From Parelaphostrongylus tenuis (Eukaryota > Nematoda > Chromadorea > Rhabditida > Metastrongylidae): 64,000 nt of DNA. The translations under genes were made by a program, and so were the position numbers. The notes beneath the pieces were generated by a model. That model saw nothing but the letters and a program-made list of their open reading frames with translations, was not told the origin of the DNA and ran no database searches. Below are positions 1 to 10,425 of this stretch, one piece after another (position 1 is the stretch's first letter; every line of letters begins with the position of its first letter). The stretch is taken from assembly GCA_019055375.1 (NCBI GenBank), contig JAHQIW010006189.1, positions 1 through 64,000 on the forward strand. The letters run 5' to 3'.

Positions 1-49
1 TGTGTGGGGACTGGAGCACCCACGGAGATTAGCAAAAGACGAGAAAGGT

Positions 50-150
50 AACTGCCTAACTGATGAGATCGCAAGATCGAAACACGTGTATCGGGCTCTA
101 TAAGTCAGCCCTCATTGACAGACCACTGACATGCGTGGCTCAAATAATGA
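50..150 (+). ncRNA. Hammerhead-ribozyme-like motif, single copy
   Basis: CTGATGA at 60-66, stem II GATC (67-70) closing a GCAA tetraloop (71-74) with GATC (75-78), GAAA at 79-82, palindromic stem III CACGTG (83-88), then TA at 89-90 as predicted cleavage site. Stem I pairs 54-59 with 91-96 at five of six positions, with one A-C mismatch. All invariant core bases are present. The downstream text (CAGACCACTGACATGCGTGGCTC region, about 118-145) resembles the ends of the other hammerhead elements here. No inverted partner is visible; it may lie left of the window. Activity is inferred from pattern only. Confidence 0.7.
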
Positions 151-1000
151 TTGTCAGGCAAATCGGATAGTACACCAGAATCCTTCAGTTTTCATTTCTT
201 CACATTCCTTGTAGCAGTTCAAAGTCATCATAGCGATTGAAAGTTGCAGGAGAATAAATAGTTCGGCAAAAAGATTGAGGGTATTGCATGCGCTGCCACC
301 TCATCGAAAACTGCTACAATGATATTGATGATATTTTGATTATTTGTGTTTTTAAGTCCTGTCTATACTTTTACAGTTTGGCCTTCGTTGATTCTTAACA
401 GACTTTGTTCCATCGGTTCCATAAAGAATTTACTTTAGTACAAAAATTATTCATTGCTGCACCCTCTGCAACTACTTGAGCTCTAGTTTTACGACCTTTA
501 CATATTTCGTTCTAGTTAAATAGCTCGAGATGATTTTCTTCGCCCCGTCCAGTTCCCACCACTCCAAACAACTCTTATGTAATCACTATTGTAAAGCTGC
601 TAGACATAAAGTTGAAAGGATACTATGTCTAAATACATTCTGTATTCGACTGATACTTCAAGCCTCGATGAAAATATATAATCCTGAGAATGTTCTTTGG
701 AGTTTTTTGAAAACGAAATGTGATGTAAGAAACCTCGAAAAGACGGCTGAAAACAATTTTATGTTTTTGTAGTCCAGGACTATATATGTCTAAATAGTTG
801 TTTTGAGTAGAAAATATCTTGAAAAAAATGTGGAACTAGTCTGTGCACTTTAGCTATTAGGGCTCCTCCACGGTGAAAGTCAACCACCCACCGCAGACAA
901 CACCCAGAAACACTTCTCGGCGACCATGAGGGAGTAAGTCATTGAGGGATAAAATTAACGTTAATGAGAAATCGAATCGAATGATATTTCCTTTTGATAA
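151..1000. other. No recognisable gene
   Basis: AT-rich sequence with only short chance reading frames, the longest 80 codons at 530-772 with no recognised domain. It is probably a dymeclin intron or upstream flank, but no exon with dymeclin similarity was found. Confidence 0.5.
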
Positions 1001-1540
1001 TCTGATAACACGTTTTGAGACGTTCATAAGGTTTGGTAGGGCACTTATACATTGTTAGACAGCTGCTGTTTCGCCCTTGCAGGTTCATCAGTAGCACGGT
1101 GCCTTTCGGTCCAGTCGATTCCTTGCAGTGAATACACCCCTACTTATAAAGGAATCGACGCTGACTTATTTAAGTCACCGCATGTCGATTGGCATAATCC
1201 TCGGATATTGCAGTGACAACGATCGAGCGCTAATGGCTGGTAGAATGACTGATACCTTCACTTTCGGCTGTTTATATTGCCGTTGCCCAAGAACAATAAT
1301 AATCTGACAACCTGATATCATGTTTTGAGCCTTTTCGAGGTCTAGTATGGGGTATGTTCCTGCAATGGATCGGCTGAACCGAAAGGCACCGTGATACTGA
1401 TGAGCCTGCTAAGGCGAACAGTTGTCCATCACTGTATGAGTGCCATACTAGATCTCTAAAAAGCTCAGAACATGTTATCATATTGTCAGATTATTATTGT
1501 TTTCGAGCAAGGTTTATAAACGGTCGAAAATAAAGCTACT
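1001..1540. repeat. Cluster of decayed hammerhead foldback elements
   Basis: A minus-strand hammerhead core reads CTGATGA from 1091 to 1085, a GCAA loop at 1080-1077 and GAAA at 1072-1069, with stem III around CAG and CTG. A plus-strand core has CTGATGA at 1397-1403 and stem II GCCT/AGGC around GCTA, but only GAA instead of GAAA at 1416-1418, so it is probably dead. Inverted ends containing TGATA-CATGTT-GAGC text flank 1296-1497. A tail near 1500-1530 (CGAGCAAGGTTTATAAACGG) matches the tail of the other elements. Boundaries are approximate. Confidence 0.6.
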
Positions 1541-1840
1541 TTTTCCTTTTTTTTTGTTTCCTGGGGATGTCGTAGCTTTCAAGTAGTGTACACGAATGGC
1601 CACGATACTTTATATTTTTACAGCAACGTGGTACAACTTTGATCTGTTTTCTAAGGACCATGAGTTTTTATGTAAAATCTTGTCTTTATGCGATTCTGGA
1701 TCTATTACCTAGCCTTCTTAATTGCTTATTTTTTAGAAAAAAAATCAGATTGCTGTCATTTTGATTCTACCTAGTATTCCATATCACTTTCATTATTGTT
1801 TGAGCCAACTTGTCATGTGGTTTGGTAAGGGCTCTTGTAC

Positions 1841-1884
1841 AACCCGATACACGTGTTTCGTCCTTACAGACTCGTCAGCCGGGC
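1841..1884 (-). ncRNA. Hammerhead ribozyme motif, minus strand
   Basis: On the minus strand: CTGACGA (1878-1872), stem II GTCT/GGAC around a GTAA tetraloop, GAAA (1859-1856), palindromic stem III CACGTG (1855-1850), then TA (1849-1848) as the cleavage site. Stem I pairs GCCCGG with TCGGGT over six pairs with G-U at the ends. All invariant core bases are present. CUGANGA tolerates C at the variable position. Confidence 0.75.
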
Positions 1885-2055
1885 AGAACCCGTCGTCTTT
1901 CGATCTCTTTATAGTCAGTTCTCTCGGGAACCTTACACTCCTTATAGAGTGTCATCGAAGACGAACGCTTTACACTCTATGTCAAGTGAAACCTTCACCC
2001 AACTTAGAGTGTTATGCACTCGGTTGCTTTTTGGCTCGTACTTTTATAGGGTTCT

Positions 2056-2098
2056 GCCCGGCTGACGAGTCTGTAAGGACGAAACACGTGTATCGCGC
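2056..2098 (+). ncRNA. Hammerhead ribozyme motif, plus strand, sense to dymeclin
   Basis: CTGACGA at 2062-2068, GTCT 2069-2072, GTAA loop 2073-2076, GGAC 2077-2080, GAAA 2081-2084, CACGTG 2085-2090, TA 2091-2092. Stem I pairs GCCCGG (2056-2061) with TCGCGC (2093-2098) with one C-C mismatch. The very short palindromic stem III would be weak in a monomer and could favour a dimer. Confidence 0.72.
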
Positions 2099-2270
2099 TG
2101 TACAAGAGCCCTTACCAGACCACATGACAAGTTGCCTCAAATAATAATGAAAGGATATATTGAAATTTGAGCGTGGTCTAAACAAAGCACTCGAAATAAA
2201 GGTATATTTCATATCAGTCAATCAATCAGATTCTTGACTGGTTCGAACTCTAATTGTTTCTGTTGAATAG

Positions 2271-5200
2271 GTCTTACCCGTGCTAAGAATTCTTCATGAC
2301 GGCGTTGCTTCGTTGTCTTCGAATTCGCATCATATGTACCTTGCTCTAATAGTGATGCTCATTCTCAGTGAAGACGACTTTTTCTGTAAAATCATCCATG
2401 AAACTGTGAGTTTTTACTATTTCAATACTGCTTAAATGTCGTCCCTATTGTATTCATCATTCAGATGATAAATGATGTTTGCTGGCTTGATAACGATCGT
2501 CCTATAAGAGAGATATCCCTTGGTGGTCTTTGTGTTATGGTTTTTGTGCGTACGGTTCATAAGAATGCAATAAGGATGAGAGTTCAGTTGTCTTTGTTTT
2601 CCTCATGTCATCTGTCAGTCCAGATCACCATAAATAAAACTTTTACTGTTTGGAATTTTGAGGCGCAATTATCCATAAACCTTTATTTAGGATCGCTACT
2701 TGCATACAAATTGTCTGGCTGCCCTTGCAAATATGTCATCTTGCTTCAAAAACCTTTCACCTACTGTTTGTCAGAAATTAGTGTCTCTCTTGGAAGTACG
2801 TTCATGAATTTTTTCTTTCTTACTGTTTCACCATTGTTTCGCTTCTCATTGCAGTTGTTGACGAAACGCCATGTGAAATTGGTAGAGCAGATGCGCCTTA
2901 GTTCCGAGCAAGAGCCCGCCGATCAAAAGTCTTTGTGTTATGTCAGTTGTAATCACTTAGTATTTGTTTCTAAGTCATGGTGATAATGTTCAGTTTCTCG
3001 AAGTTCTTAGTATTTTCACTGCTTTTTTTTTCGTGGTGTTATGATGTTACTCATACACCTATGAGAATTGAGTGGTGAGCGAAAACACGACCTCAGGCGG
3101 GAATCGAACCCGCGTTTAATCCTATCCGGGAACGCATGCTCTACCACTACACCACCGAGGCACATTTGCCCGATCACTCATTCTTCTTCTCATAAGTGTT
3201 CAGTGCTTATTTAAATTTCATTTCGTGGTATCCATATTCCTTGGAAATCTCTCAGCTAAGACGAGGTTGATAACGAAGTTCATTCACCTAACGTTTCGAC
3301 ATCTTCATCTTCTTCTTGGCTGAGAAGTTTGCAAGAATGCGTTGATTGTTTTCACCGATGTTGAATAGTGGCCGGTTTTCAAGATATATTGGTACCCATA
3401 TTTGTTCATTTCAGCACGATGACATCACGGCCTTAGAAGAAGGAATTCGGACACTTTTGGAAATCATCAACAGCGCCCTTTGCGCAAATCTCCGCAACAA
3501 TCCTCATCTCATCTACACGCTTTTGTATCATCGTTGTCTTTTCGACTCATATCAACACCATCCAATGTTTCAGGTACGCAATGACCCAATTTTAGGCTAA
3601 TTTGCTACTACATTGCAGTTTGCCGTCGGTTTTTCGGACATGAGTATCACGTTGGCTCTATTTTAGGATCTACTCAAAAACATAATGCTCGTCATATCAC
3701 ATTTTTCCTCAAAGGTAGTGCATGTGAAGGCTGGTGACGGTGGTGCTATGATGGAAGTCATTGAAAAAGAGGCGGTAGTTTTGCCAACAGATCGACTAAC
3801 CAAATTCCCTGAACTGCGATTCAGGTGATCAACGTTTTGCTATTAAATGATTTTCTGTATCAACATATTATCGTAAGTATTAAATATAAATTATCAACCT
3901 TAAAGAGGTTTAATTTTGATTTTATAAAATTTTGATCCATAGGCAAATGTTCATACGATGTTGTAGTTCAAAAATTGGAAAAAAAGATCTCGAATTTTTT
4001 TTCTACCGGATATCATAAAACACCTGTGCTGAGTCTACAGCGTGTTAATGGTTCATTGGTTTTTTGACGTCTTTTCCAAGCAAACCTAAATATCATAGTA
4101 TTTATTATGAGTTTTTTGAGAAAACAGTGCTTCTAAAAAAACTGTGACAGTGGCAGGGACTATTACCACAGTTGATAGTCAAACGATTACCTCCATTCTC
4201 CCTTCATCTCGCAAAAACAGAGTCGCTCTCCAGCACAGTTCACCGCTTATCGTGGATGTCCATTAGACTGAATGAGGAAGCAACTAGCAAGCCATTGAGA
4301 GGGAGACGGTCAGGAGACGCATGCTTGTCATCTTTTGTATAGGAGAACATCACCAAGTTTTCCCAAAAGGTGAATCAATTTTTTGCGAAGCGGAGTTGCC
4401 CAGTAGTTAGGAATACGGTGTACGAGCAGTTGCTCTGGTAAACGATGGTCCAGTTTGATCCTCTCTGCAGTACTCTCCAGCATCAATTAACTGAATGCTG
4501 AGGACTTCTTATTGGCTATCTGCGATATTGCAAAGCGAATAGTTTTGACCAACATACTCCTTTTGTTATGAAGAAAGCAAATCTTCAAGCAGCAGCCAAG
4601 GAAACGCGTGAAATCTTCGAAGACCTTTATGGAGGACAAATGAGACGAAACGAAACGATGTGGTAGGATCCGCACAATAAATTATGGTCTTTTTTATGAT
4701 GGGTCATCTTTCAAAAAAAAAAAACCATGATATCAATAAATGTCTTCTTATTTGTTCTTACATGAAAGCACGAAAGATACAAAATTTTGAAGGTGCTAAG
4801 CGTCAACAAAGTTTTATTAGCGAGATCCATAACACTGTGTGCGGATCTTCTCTATTAATCAAGATGATCTTCTAGTAGTACGCAAATGGGACTTTTAAAA
4901 CGCCTACTGAAATGCATCTATATTCAGTTTATACCATTTAGTCCTTTCGAGGGTTTGCATAATTGCCTAACATCATAGTTCAAACTGGTATGATTTACTT
5001 ATAAGTATACCAAGCTGCACCTTGTAATATGCTAACTATCAAGTATAATGAGGGAATATGCGGTCTAGTGGTACGCTCTGCAACACACTCATGGTCGTTA
5101 GTTTCATCCCGCAGTCCAGTCTCATCACCAGTTTTCCCATTCCTCCGTGGTCGGTAAAATGATACTACGATAGCTTCATCTTTGCTAAGTATGACGATTG

Positions 5201-5634
5201 CATCTTCTTGGACTTCAGGATGTTTTATTTATGGTTCCTTTCAATGTGTTCTAAAAAGTTTCCATTAAACTGTAATTTCCGTTCAAAACCGAAATCATGC
5301 AGTTTCATCGCAAAAATCATATTGAAAAGTCAGAACGGCACCAACTTTCCACACAACCTATTATTTTACATCGTTTTGTTTTCGTGAAATACTCAGCAGC
5401 ATGTCTAGTCATTATTTTCATATGTCATTCTGAAAGTGATAGAGATTTTGGTAGTGTGTTCTTTCTTGTTCTTACCTCATTGTGAGCATCCTGTTTAGGT
5501 ATGTGGAAGATGAGAACACTGTAGATTTCTTCGTGCCATACGTTTGGAGATTGACAATGCAGCATTCAACAATTATATTTGATAGTGCAAGAGTGAAGTT
5601 ATTCAACGCCCAAATGTTAAGCACCACTAGTTAA
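2271..5634 (+). CDS. dym: Dymeclin, C-terminal seven exons (5' part outside the window or not found)
   Basis: Exons read by eye: 2271-2405, 2465-2581, 2691-2795, 2855-2941, 3415-3573, 3667-3824 and 5499-5634 (TAA at 5632-5634), joining in one open frame of about 298 codons. Recognisable dymeclin blocks in order are MYLALIVMLILSEDD, REISLGGLCVMVFVRTV, YLHTNCLAALANMS, LEEGIRTLLEIINS, NPHLIYTLLYHRCLF, LPTDRLTKFPELRF and FFVPYVW near the end. Dymeclin is a Golgi-associated peripheral protein involved in secretory trafficking. The first exon seen starts in mid-protein after an AG acceptor, so the N-terminal half is missing; no upstream exon was recognised in 1-2270. Most donors are ordinary GT, but the one after exon 2855-2941 is an unusual GTCAGT and the one after 2465-2581 is GTTCAG. 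The last intron is long (3825-5498). No frame lesion was found, so the gene is probably functional. The nematode gene symbol is unknown to me. Confidence 0.88.
3089..3161 (-). tRNA. tRNA-like sequence, probably a pseudogene or SINE head
   Basis: Exactly 73 nt. The acceptor stem pairs GCCTCGG with CTGAGGT over seven positions including two G-U, the D-stem is GTGT/GCAT, and the T arm is GCGGG-TTCGATT-CCCGC. Box A (GTGTAGTGGTAGAGC) and box B (GGTTCGATTCC) are intact, so pol III transcription is plausible. The anticodon arm is poor: stem CGTTC/GGATT has one mismatch plus wobbles, and position 33 is C rather than U, so no amino acid is assigned. It is antisense in a dymeclin intron and flanked by imperfect inverted repeats at about 3059-3081 and 3171-3196. 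Confidence 0.55.
3250..3345 (-). mobile_element. Penelope-like 3' tail fragment
   Basis: Reverse-strand text matches the 3' flank of the Penelope elements in this window: a GAAGAAGATGAAGATGTCGAAACGTT-type block followed by a CGAGGTT-type motif and AGCTGAGAG. It lies in the dymeclin intron between exons 2855-2941 and 3415-3573. No coding sequence remains. Confidence 0.45.
3825..5498. other. Long last intron of dymeclin
   Basis: It begins with GTGATC and ends TTTAG. It contains only short chance frames and a weak tRNA-like stretch, listed separately. AT-rich runs include an A-run near 4713-4724. No second gene was recognised. Confidence 0.6.
5054..5160 (+). repeat. Decayed tRNA-derived SINE head
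   Basis: GCGGTCTAGTGGTACGCTC resembles a pol III box A, and AGTTTCATCCCGC about 45 nt downstream resembles a decayed box B. The layout parallels the other SINE heads in the window. It lies inside the last dymeclin intron. Confidence 0.4.
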
Positions 5635-6467
5635 TGATTACTTCCGTCGAAAATTTCGTACTATTGTGGTTCCACTGATTCATCTGTGATAGATTCCGTG
5701 TATTGTATCTAGATATCTATGTATATTATCTATTCAATGATCATATTTGCATACTCATTTGAGCACTGAGGGCTCTCCTTTGATTTTTCTTTATTATGGG
5801 TAACGCTTCTTTTCATAAGTATTGATGTTTTTGGTGATAAGCCAAGATAAACTGCCACCAGACAGTGAAAGTATTCATGGTTAAAATTCTAAATGAGTTC
5901 TTGCAAATCTGATGAGTTTTGATAGTAAATGGGAGTTCATCTGACGTTCTTCGATGTGCGTCATTTGTGTATTTTCAATATAAAAGTTGGAGGTTCTATA
6001 ACAAACAATGTGCTGTGCAATTAAGATGAGTCAAAAACAATACTGGATTTTGAACAGCGATTTTTATGAGATATATGCATGTCATATCATATCATTAATG
6101 CACGAATCTGTTAATTGAAGTAGAAACCAGTGAAGGCTACACGTTTTCGTCAAAGAAATGTAGATTTGTTGACTCTTGCAGGATAGAGTTTTGAGACTTT
6201 CAATTTTTCGGAAACATATTCTGTATTAGCATAGCACCTGACGATTTTCCTAGTAACAGCTGGAGCAAGTTTGACCTCTAATTAGTAATTACCTCATGTG
6301 TAGTGGAGCAATCGCGTGGAATATCGACGATTGGACGTTTCATGTTGACCAGCACTGGTTTCAAGCACTATTCGAGTGATTGTTTTGTGAGGATTCGAAA
6401 TTGTGGCGTAATCCTGCTGCACAACTTTTAACCTCAGTGTAAATAATCGGTATCTTCATGAACTATC
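5635..6467. other. Intergenic, nothing recognised
   Basis: This is the dymeclin 3' flank. It is AT-rich, with no reading frame above 60 codons, no RNA gene and no repeat I could identify. Confidence 0.5.
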
Positions 6468-6550
6468 AAGCTAATCCGACATTGGTGTTAAGCTTCACTC
6501 GGACAACATTTCGACGTCATCATCTTCATCGGAGTCGGGTTGAATCGAGT
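6468..6550 (-). mobile_element. Penelope-like 3' tail fragment
   Basis: The reverse strand reads a GATGAAGATGATGACGTCGAAA-type block followed by TGTTGTCCGAGTG, resembling the 3' flanks of the Penelope elements at 15776-17655 and 31395-33810. It is a short solitary remnant. Confidence 0.4.
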
Positions 6551-7081
6551 CGAGTGTTCACAGCAGTTCGCGATATCGGTGTGAAATCTTCGTTGCTCGA
6601 TGAATATTAAGAAAACAGGAGTTCATACAGGTACGTTTCTCTCGATAAGCAGACCAGAAGTTGTAAATTTACACTGGGATCTAAAACGGCAGACCCAATT
6701 TTTCCAACCTCTTGAAGAGTTTTGGATGAATGCGCGCGGCTCAGTTGCTAATTACATTATTCTCCTTTCATATCTGCTTGCACAAAGCTCTTATCTGCAA
6801 GAGCGCCCCAGTTGGAACCGTACATAAAATAGTACATTCAAGAAAAATCTGTGCTGAAGGCCATTTTGGGAGATATGGAGCACTCTGTAGAAAAATTATA
6901 CATCAAAGTAAGTGACGCAAGCGAGCCCAGAAAGTAGAACTGTTCGTGAAGTTCTTGTGGTGGATCTTCTAAGTGCGACGATAGTTTCTAGATACTTCGA
7001 GAACCGACCATCGATTGACTTCGACATTGATCGATATTATCCGAAATTGGTACTATTCAGTTATTAGGGGACAAATGAAGA
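6551..7081. other. Nothing recognised
   Basis: Short overlapping frames (6600-6827 and 6730-6915) show no recognisable domain and are probably chance. Confidence 0.45.
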
Positions 7082-8039
7082 GCCGATCTCATTTGCTGGA
7101 GAGGAACTTTCTGTAGGAGCGTTAACTATCATTCGAAAGCTGAGACTTCAGGCTAGAGCCTCACGTCGCCAGTCTTCGAAAAAGCTTTTTTTTTTACCTT
7201 GCTACGGGAGCAAATTCCTTGCGTTCAGACGCGCATATTTCTCACCGGACAGGGTTCTTCTTCTGGACTACTAGCAATTTTCGATAGCGTAATCGTTTCT
7301 GATTTAAACGCTGTGCTTATATCCTTAAAAAACCATTTATCTGTAGCGCAGCAGGTAAAATGGGTTGAACGCGCATGTGTGAGCAAAAGGGTTTTGGGCC
7401 AATTCACATGCCTTTATGTGAGGCGGTGACGTGAACTGCTGACGCGATAGTTCTCTACGCTTTCATGTGCCGAAAAATTGACGATTATCGTGTCATCGAA
7501 CATGGCTGCCTCACGCGCGGGCACGTGAGTTGGCCAAGGGCCCCCTTGGTATCACCTGTATCACCTGTCGTCCCGTTGATCGTCGAGTGACTCGAGCGGG
7601 TACCGGCAACTCTTCCGTTTTTCCCTATCGCGTGTAAGAGTAGCCCAGTGGGTCCTCCTCGCTCTAGGGATTCGCTGAGCATCATATCTTTCTTCTATCG
7701 CTTTCGTGAAGAAATCGGACCAACGGGTCAGGCCCCCTTGGTAACATATGCAAATTCAACTTATTTTACCTGCTACGTAACAGAGAAATGGTTTTTTCAG
7801 GATATAAACATATCGTTGGAATCAAAACGATTACGCTATCGAATGATTGCTAATAGTCTAAAGAGAGAGCTCTGTCCGGCGATGAATATGCGCGGCTGCA
7901 ACGCAAGAATCTCGTCCTGTAGCAGCGTAAAAGAAGCTTTTTCGAAAATCCGCAAGGTGGGGCTGCAGCCTAAAATCACAGCTTTTGCATGGTTACTAAC
8001 ACTCCTATGAAAAGTTCCTCCCTAGCGAATGAGATCGGT
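7082..8039. mobile_element. Foldback (MITE-like) element with about 350-bp inverted repeats
   Basis: 7082-7430 reads as an imperfect reverse complement of 7505-7538 plus 7744-8039. Shared blocks include CGATCTCATT near each end, GCGCATATT, TAGCGTAATCG and AAAAAACCATTT. The second repeat is interrupted by the RTE fragment at 7552-7730, and the alignment resumes across it once the fragment and one target copy are removed. The two arms are visibly diverged, so this is an old insertion. No transposase is encoded and no clear outer target duplication was found. Confidence 0.75.
7552..7730 (-). mobile_element. 5'-truncated RTE retrotransposon fragment
   Basis: It carries the RTE 3' tail (GGGACGACAGGTGATACAGG on the minus strand) and the last coding residues resembling the C-terminus of the larger copy at 25434-26174. 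A 13-bp target duplication, GGCCCCCTTGGTA, flanks it at 7539-7551 and 7731-7743. This is the classic outcome of target-primed reverse transcription with 5' truncation. Confidence 0.85.
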
Positions 8040-8457
8040 ATTTCATTTAAGCCTTATATCCACAAAGAACCCGAAATTTTCTTGATCAGCGGACACAAGG
8101 TTGTTAACAAACTATTGCGGTTTTATCAAGATTACAACATAAACAGGTTCAGTGTTACGTTCTGGCAGTTTCTCCTTCTTGAGAGGTTTAGGACTAGTCA
8201 TATTGGCATGAAATCGACATACCTAAACACTTTCATAACCAATGCTGATGAATCTTTTACCCAAACGCAAGAGTTTGATCGTATAATAATCATCTTCTGT
8301 CGAATACTCGCTGTCTTGTTGATTTGAAATCCACCAGTCAATATGTAGACCAGCCGCACCGTGTGTTACATTAGCGAGGTATGTGCATGTCTCAGGTGCA
8401 CAAAACGAAAGAAGTTTCTAGATGACTAGGGTATATGAAGAACTAAAGTTTTACAGG

Positions 8458-8740
8458 CTGATAAGGATATAAGATGTTTTGAACTGTTAGGTCTAGTGGT
8501 ATACGGGCGCCTGTTTCGTCCTATTGGGACTCCTGAAGTCAAATAATCTTCTATAAAGGAATCGACGACGAGTAATAAATCAGGGGATCTGCTGAACCGA
8601 GGGAGGGTGGTACTGATGAGTCCCAATAGGACGAAGCAGGCGCCTGTACACCATTAGACCTAACAGCTCAGAACATCTTATATCCTCATCAGGTTAAATC
8701 ATTTTGAGCGGCTTTATAGAGAAGCGGTCGATAGCAGAGG
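8458..8740. mobile_element. Hammerhead foldback element, degenerate cores
   Basis: Inverted ends start CTGATAAGGATAT at 8458 and finish ATATCCTCATCAG at 8692, with a tail to about 8740 (TTTTGAGCGGCTTTATAGAG). The right-hand motif has CTGATGA 8613-8619, stem II GTCC/GGAC around CAATA, and stem III CAGGCGCCTG 8637-8646, but the catalytic GAAA is GAAG (8633-8636). The left-hand motif keeps GAAA but its CTGATGA is mutated. Each half therefore carries a different core lesion and both are probably inactive. A close relative at 30572-30837 has both motifs intact. Confidence 0.75.
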
Positions 8741-9846
8741 TTTTACATATGTATGTATGAACAGTGGGCCGACCCAAGGCGATAGGATTTGTCGAAATCT
8801 GGGTTCCTTTCTTAGTGAGCTTGAATTGTTCTAATATTTATTAGGGGGGTTGCTGATATCAAATCCATTCCTCAATAACTAACCTTTTTTATTTGAAACA
8901 TGTGAACTGCAGAATTTAGAAGAAAGAGTTTTGGTTGTCTGTACACAGAAACACTTTTTTTTAAATGAAATTGTGAAGCTTTATATACGAGATCACACAG
9001 ATCTGTTGCGAGTAACACAATTCTATCACTGACTTATCTGGTCGATAGGATGTATAAAACTCTCGTATGTTTCTCAGATGCCATTCCTCAGTCAAATGTT
9101 GCTTTGTAGGCGCTTTTTTCCTCCTCATACCGATAACAATGAAATTTGAAGAGCGAAACTATGGCTTCTTGCCTTACACTTCCCTATTGCGCATACGGAA
9201 AGGAGGTAGAAGCTGCTTTCTCCCTTGACCTGTAGCACATTGCTGTAGAGAGTCTTCGACTGTCAACACTGAAAAATTTATATAAAGCTTTTGAATGCGT
9301 ATTTGAAGAAGCAGAAACTGTAAATAATGTTGGCCGCACCTACATGTAATAGAGAACGTTGATTATAAACGTGTTCCTCTTCCTTGTCATAGAATTAGCT
9401 CAACACTCGATTATTGTATCGAAAGTGAAATTTACGTTTCCATAATAACCAGATTGTTGTTTAGTCAACACTATAGAGTGTTTATAACCGTATCACAAAA
9501 GGATTAAGCTCATGGCGTTGTTAAATCCTTAGTAATGCACCATGTATTCAACTTATCAAGCGTCGTTGAAGACTAAATGCATCTGACATTACGTTAAATC
9601 GCGGTGCCTACCAATGGATTTTGTCACAGATGTTATCCTCTCAAGCAAGCTTGGCACCGATTTGCTAGCAACGGAAGCATGGAGCGCTTCGTTCACATGC
9701 TAAATTATCGACCTGAGTGCTTTTTTATGCGGATTCGAAATGGTCTGCGGTTTTTTTACCAATTTTATCATCACTACATGTCTTTCAAGAAATTGTTTTC
9801 AATTAATGAAAAGCAACGGTGGAGGTCTTTTCTTAAAGGTTTGACT
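8741..9846. other. Nothing recognised
   Basis: AT-rich sequence. The frame at 9604-9870 (88 codons) overlaps the mariner end and has no recognised domain. Confidence 0.5.
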
Positions 9847-10425
9847 AATAGGTTGGGGAAAAAGTTCTGAGAAAATGCCTGTAAAACGTTTATTTATGCA
9901 CCTATTACACCCGAACAAAGACAAAACTAGTAGTCAAAATGTCTTCAAGTTCGAGCACTTCCTGCCACCTTCGGAAAAAGATCGATCCCGCGATCACAAA
10001 ATTCCGACGTCTTGCTGTTGAAAAACTGAATGACCGAGTTATCAAAGAGGGATTTTCTTCAATCGCTTCAAGCACTGTTTGACGATCAACTTCTTTAGAC
10101 GACCTGAAAGCGGCTGATCTTCCAAACTTTCTTCACCTTCGTCAAACTTTTGAAGCACTTGTACACCGTACTTTGCCAACTGTGTCTTCGCCCCAAGCCA
10201 GATTAATGCGTTCACTAGCCACCGTTGCATTTGAAAGCAACAGCCATTCGTGCATCATCAACATCCTAATTTGCTCGCTTGTTAACTCCATCTTGAGATA
10301 AGTAGATAAATTATACACCAATCAACACGGAGAAGACGGGCTTTTAAATGAGTCCAAAACACAAATAATGGCCGACTCCCAAAAAATTTCTAAGCATTTT
10401 CTCAGAACTTTTTACCCAACTTATT
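9847..10425 (-). mobile_element. Internally deleted mariner element
   Basis: Terminal inverted repeats of about 27-30 bp read GTTGGGGAAAAAGTTCTGAG at 9852 and, reversed from 10420, GTTGGGTAAAAAGTTCTGAG. The transposase remnant starts at 10291 on the minus strand (MELTSEQIRMLMMHEW) and continues through ASERINLAWGEDTV, then shifts frame into KFDEGEESLEDQPLSGR. That order matches the mariner N-terminal helix-turn-helix region. The catalytic DDD domain is absent. At about 0.58 kb against 1.3 kb for full mariners, this is a non-autonomous deletion derivative. Confidence 0.8.

Larger units (their letters stand above)
1778..2200. mobile_element. Foldback element with hammerhead ribozymes in both inverted repeats
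   Basis: Terminal inverted repeats of about 105 bp (1786-1890 and 2050-2155, imperfect) flank a 160-bp centre. Each repeat encodes a hammerhead pointing outward, detailed in separate entries. A tail at 2165-2195 contains TTGAGCGTGGTCTAAACAAA, matching the tail of related copies. It carries no coding capacity. It sits just upstream of the first dymeclin exon seen, so it is probably intronic. Confidence 0.75.

Noticed and set aside
4487..4875. Short frames in the last dymeclin intron
   Set aside because: No similarity to any transposase or host protein that I could recognise.
8426..8626. 66-codon minus frame
   Set aside because: It lies entirely within the hammerhead foldback element.
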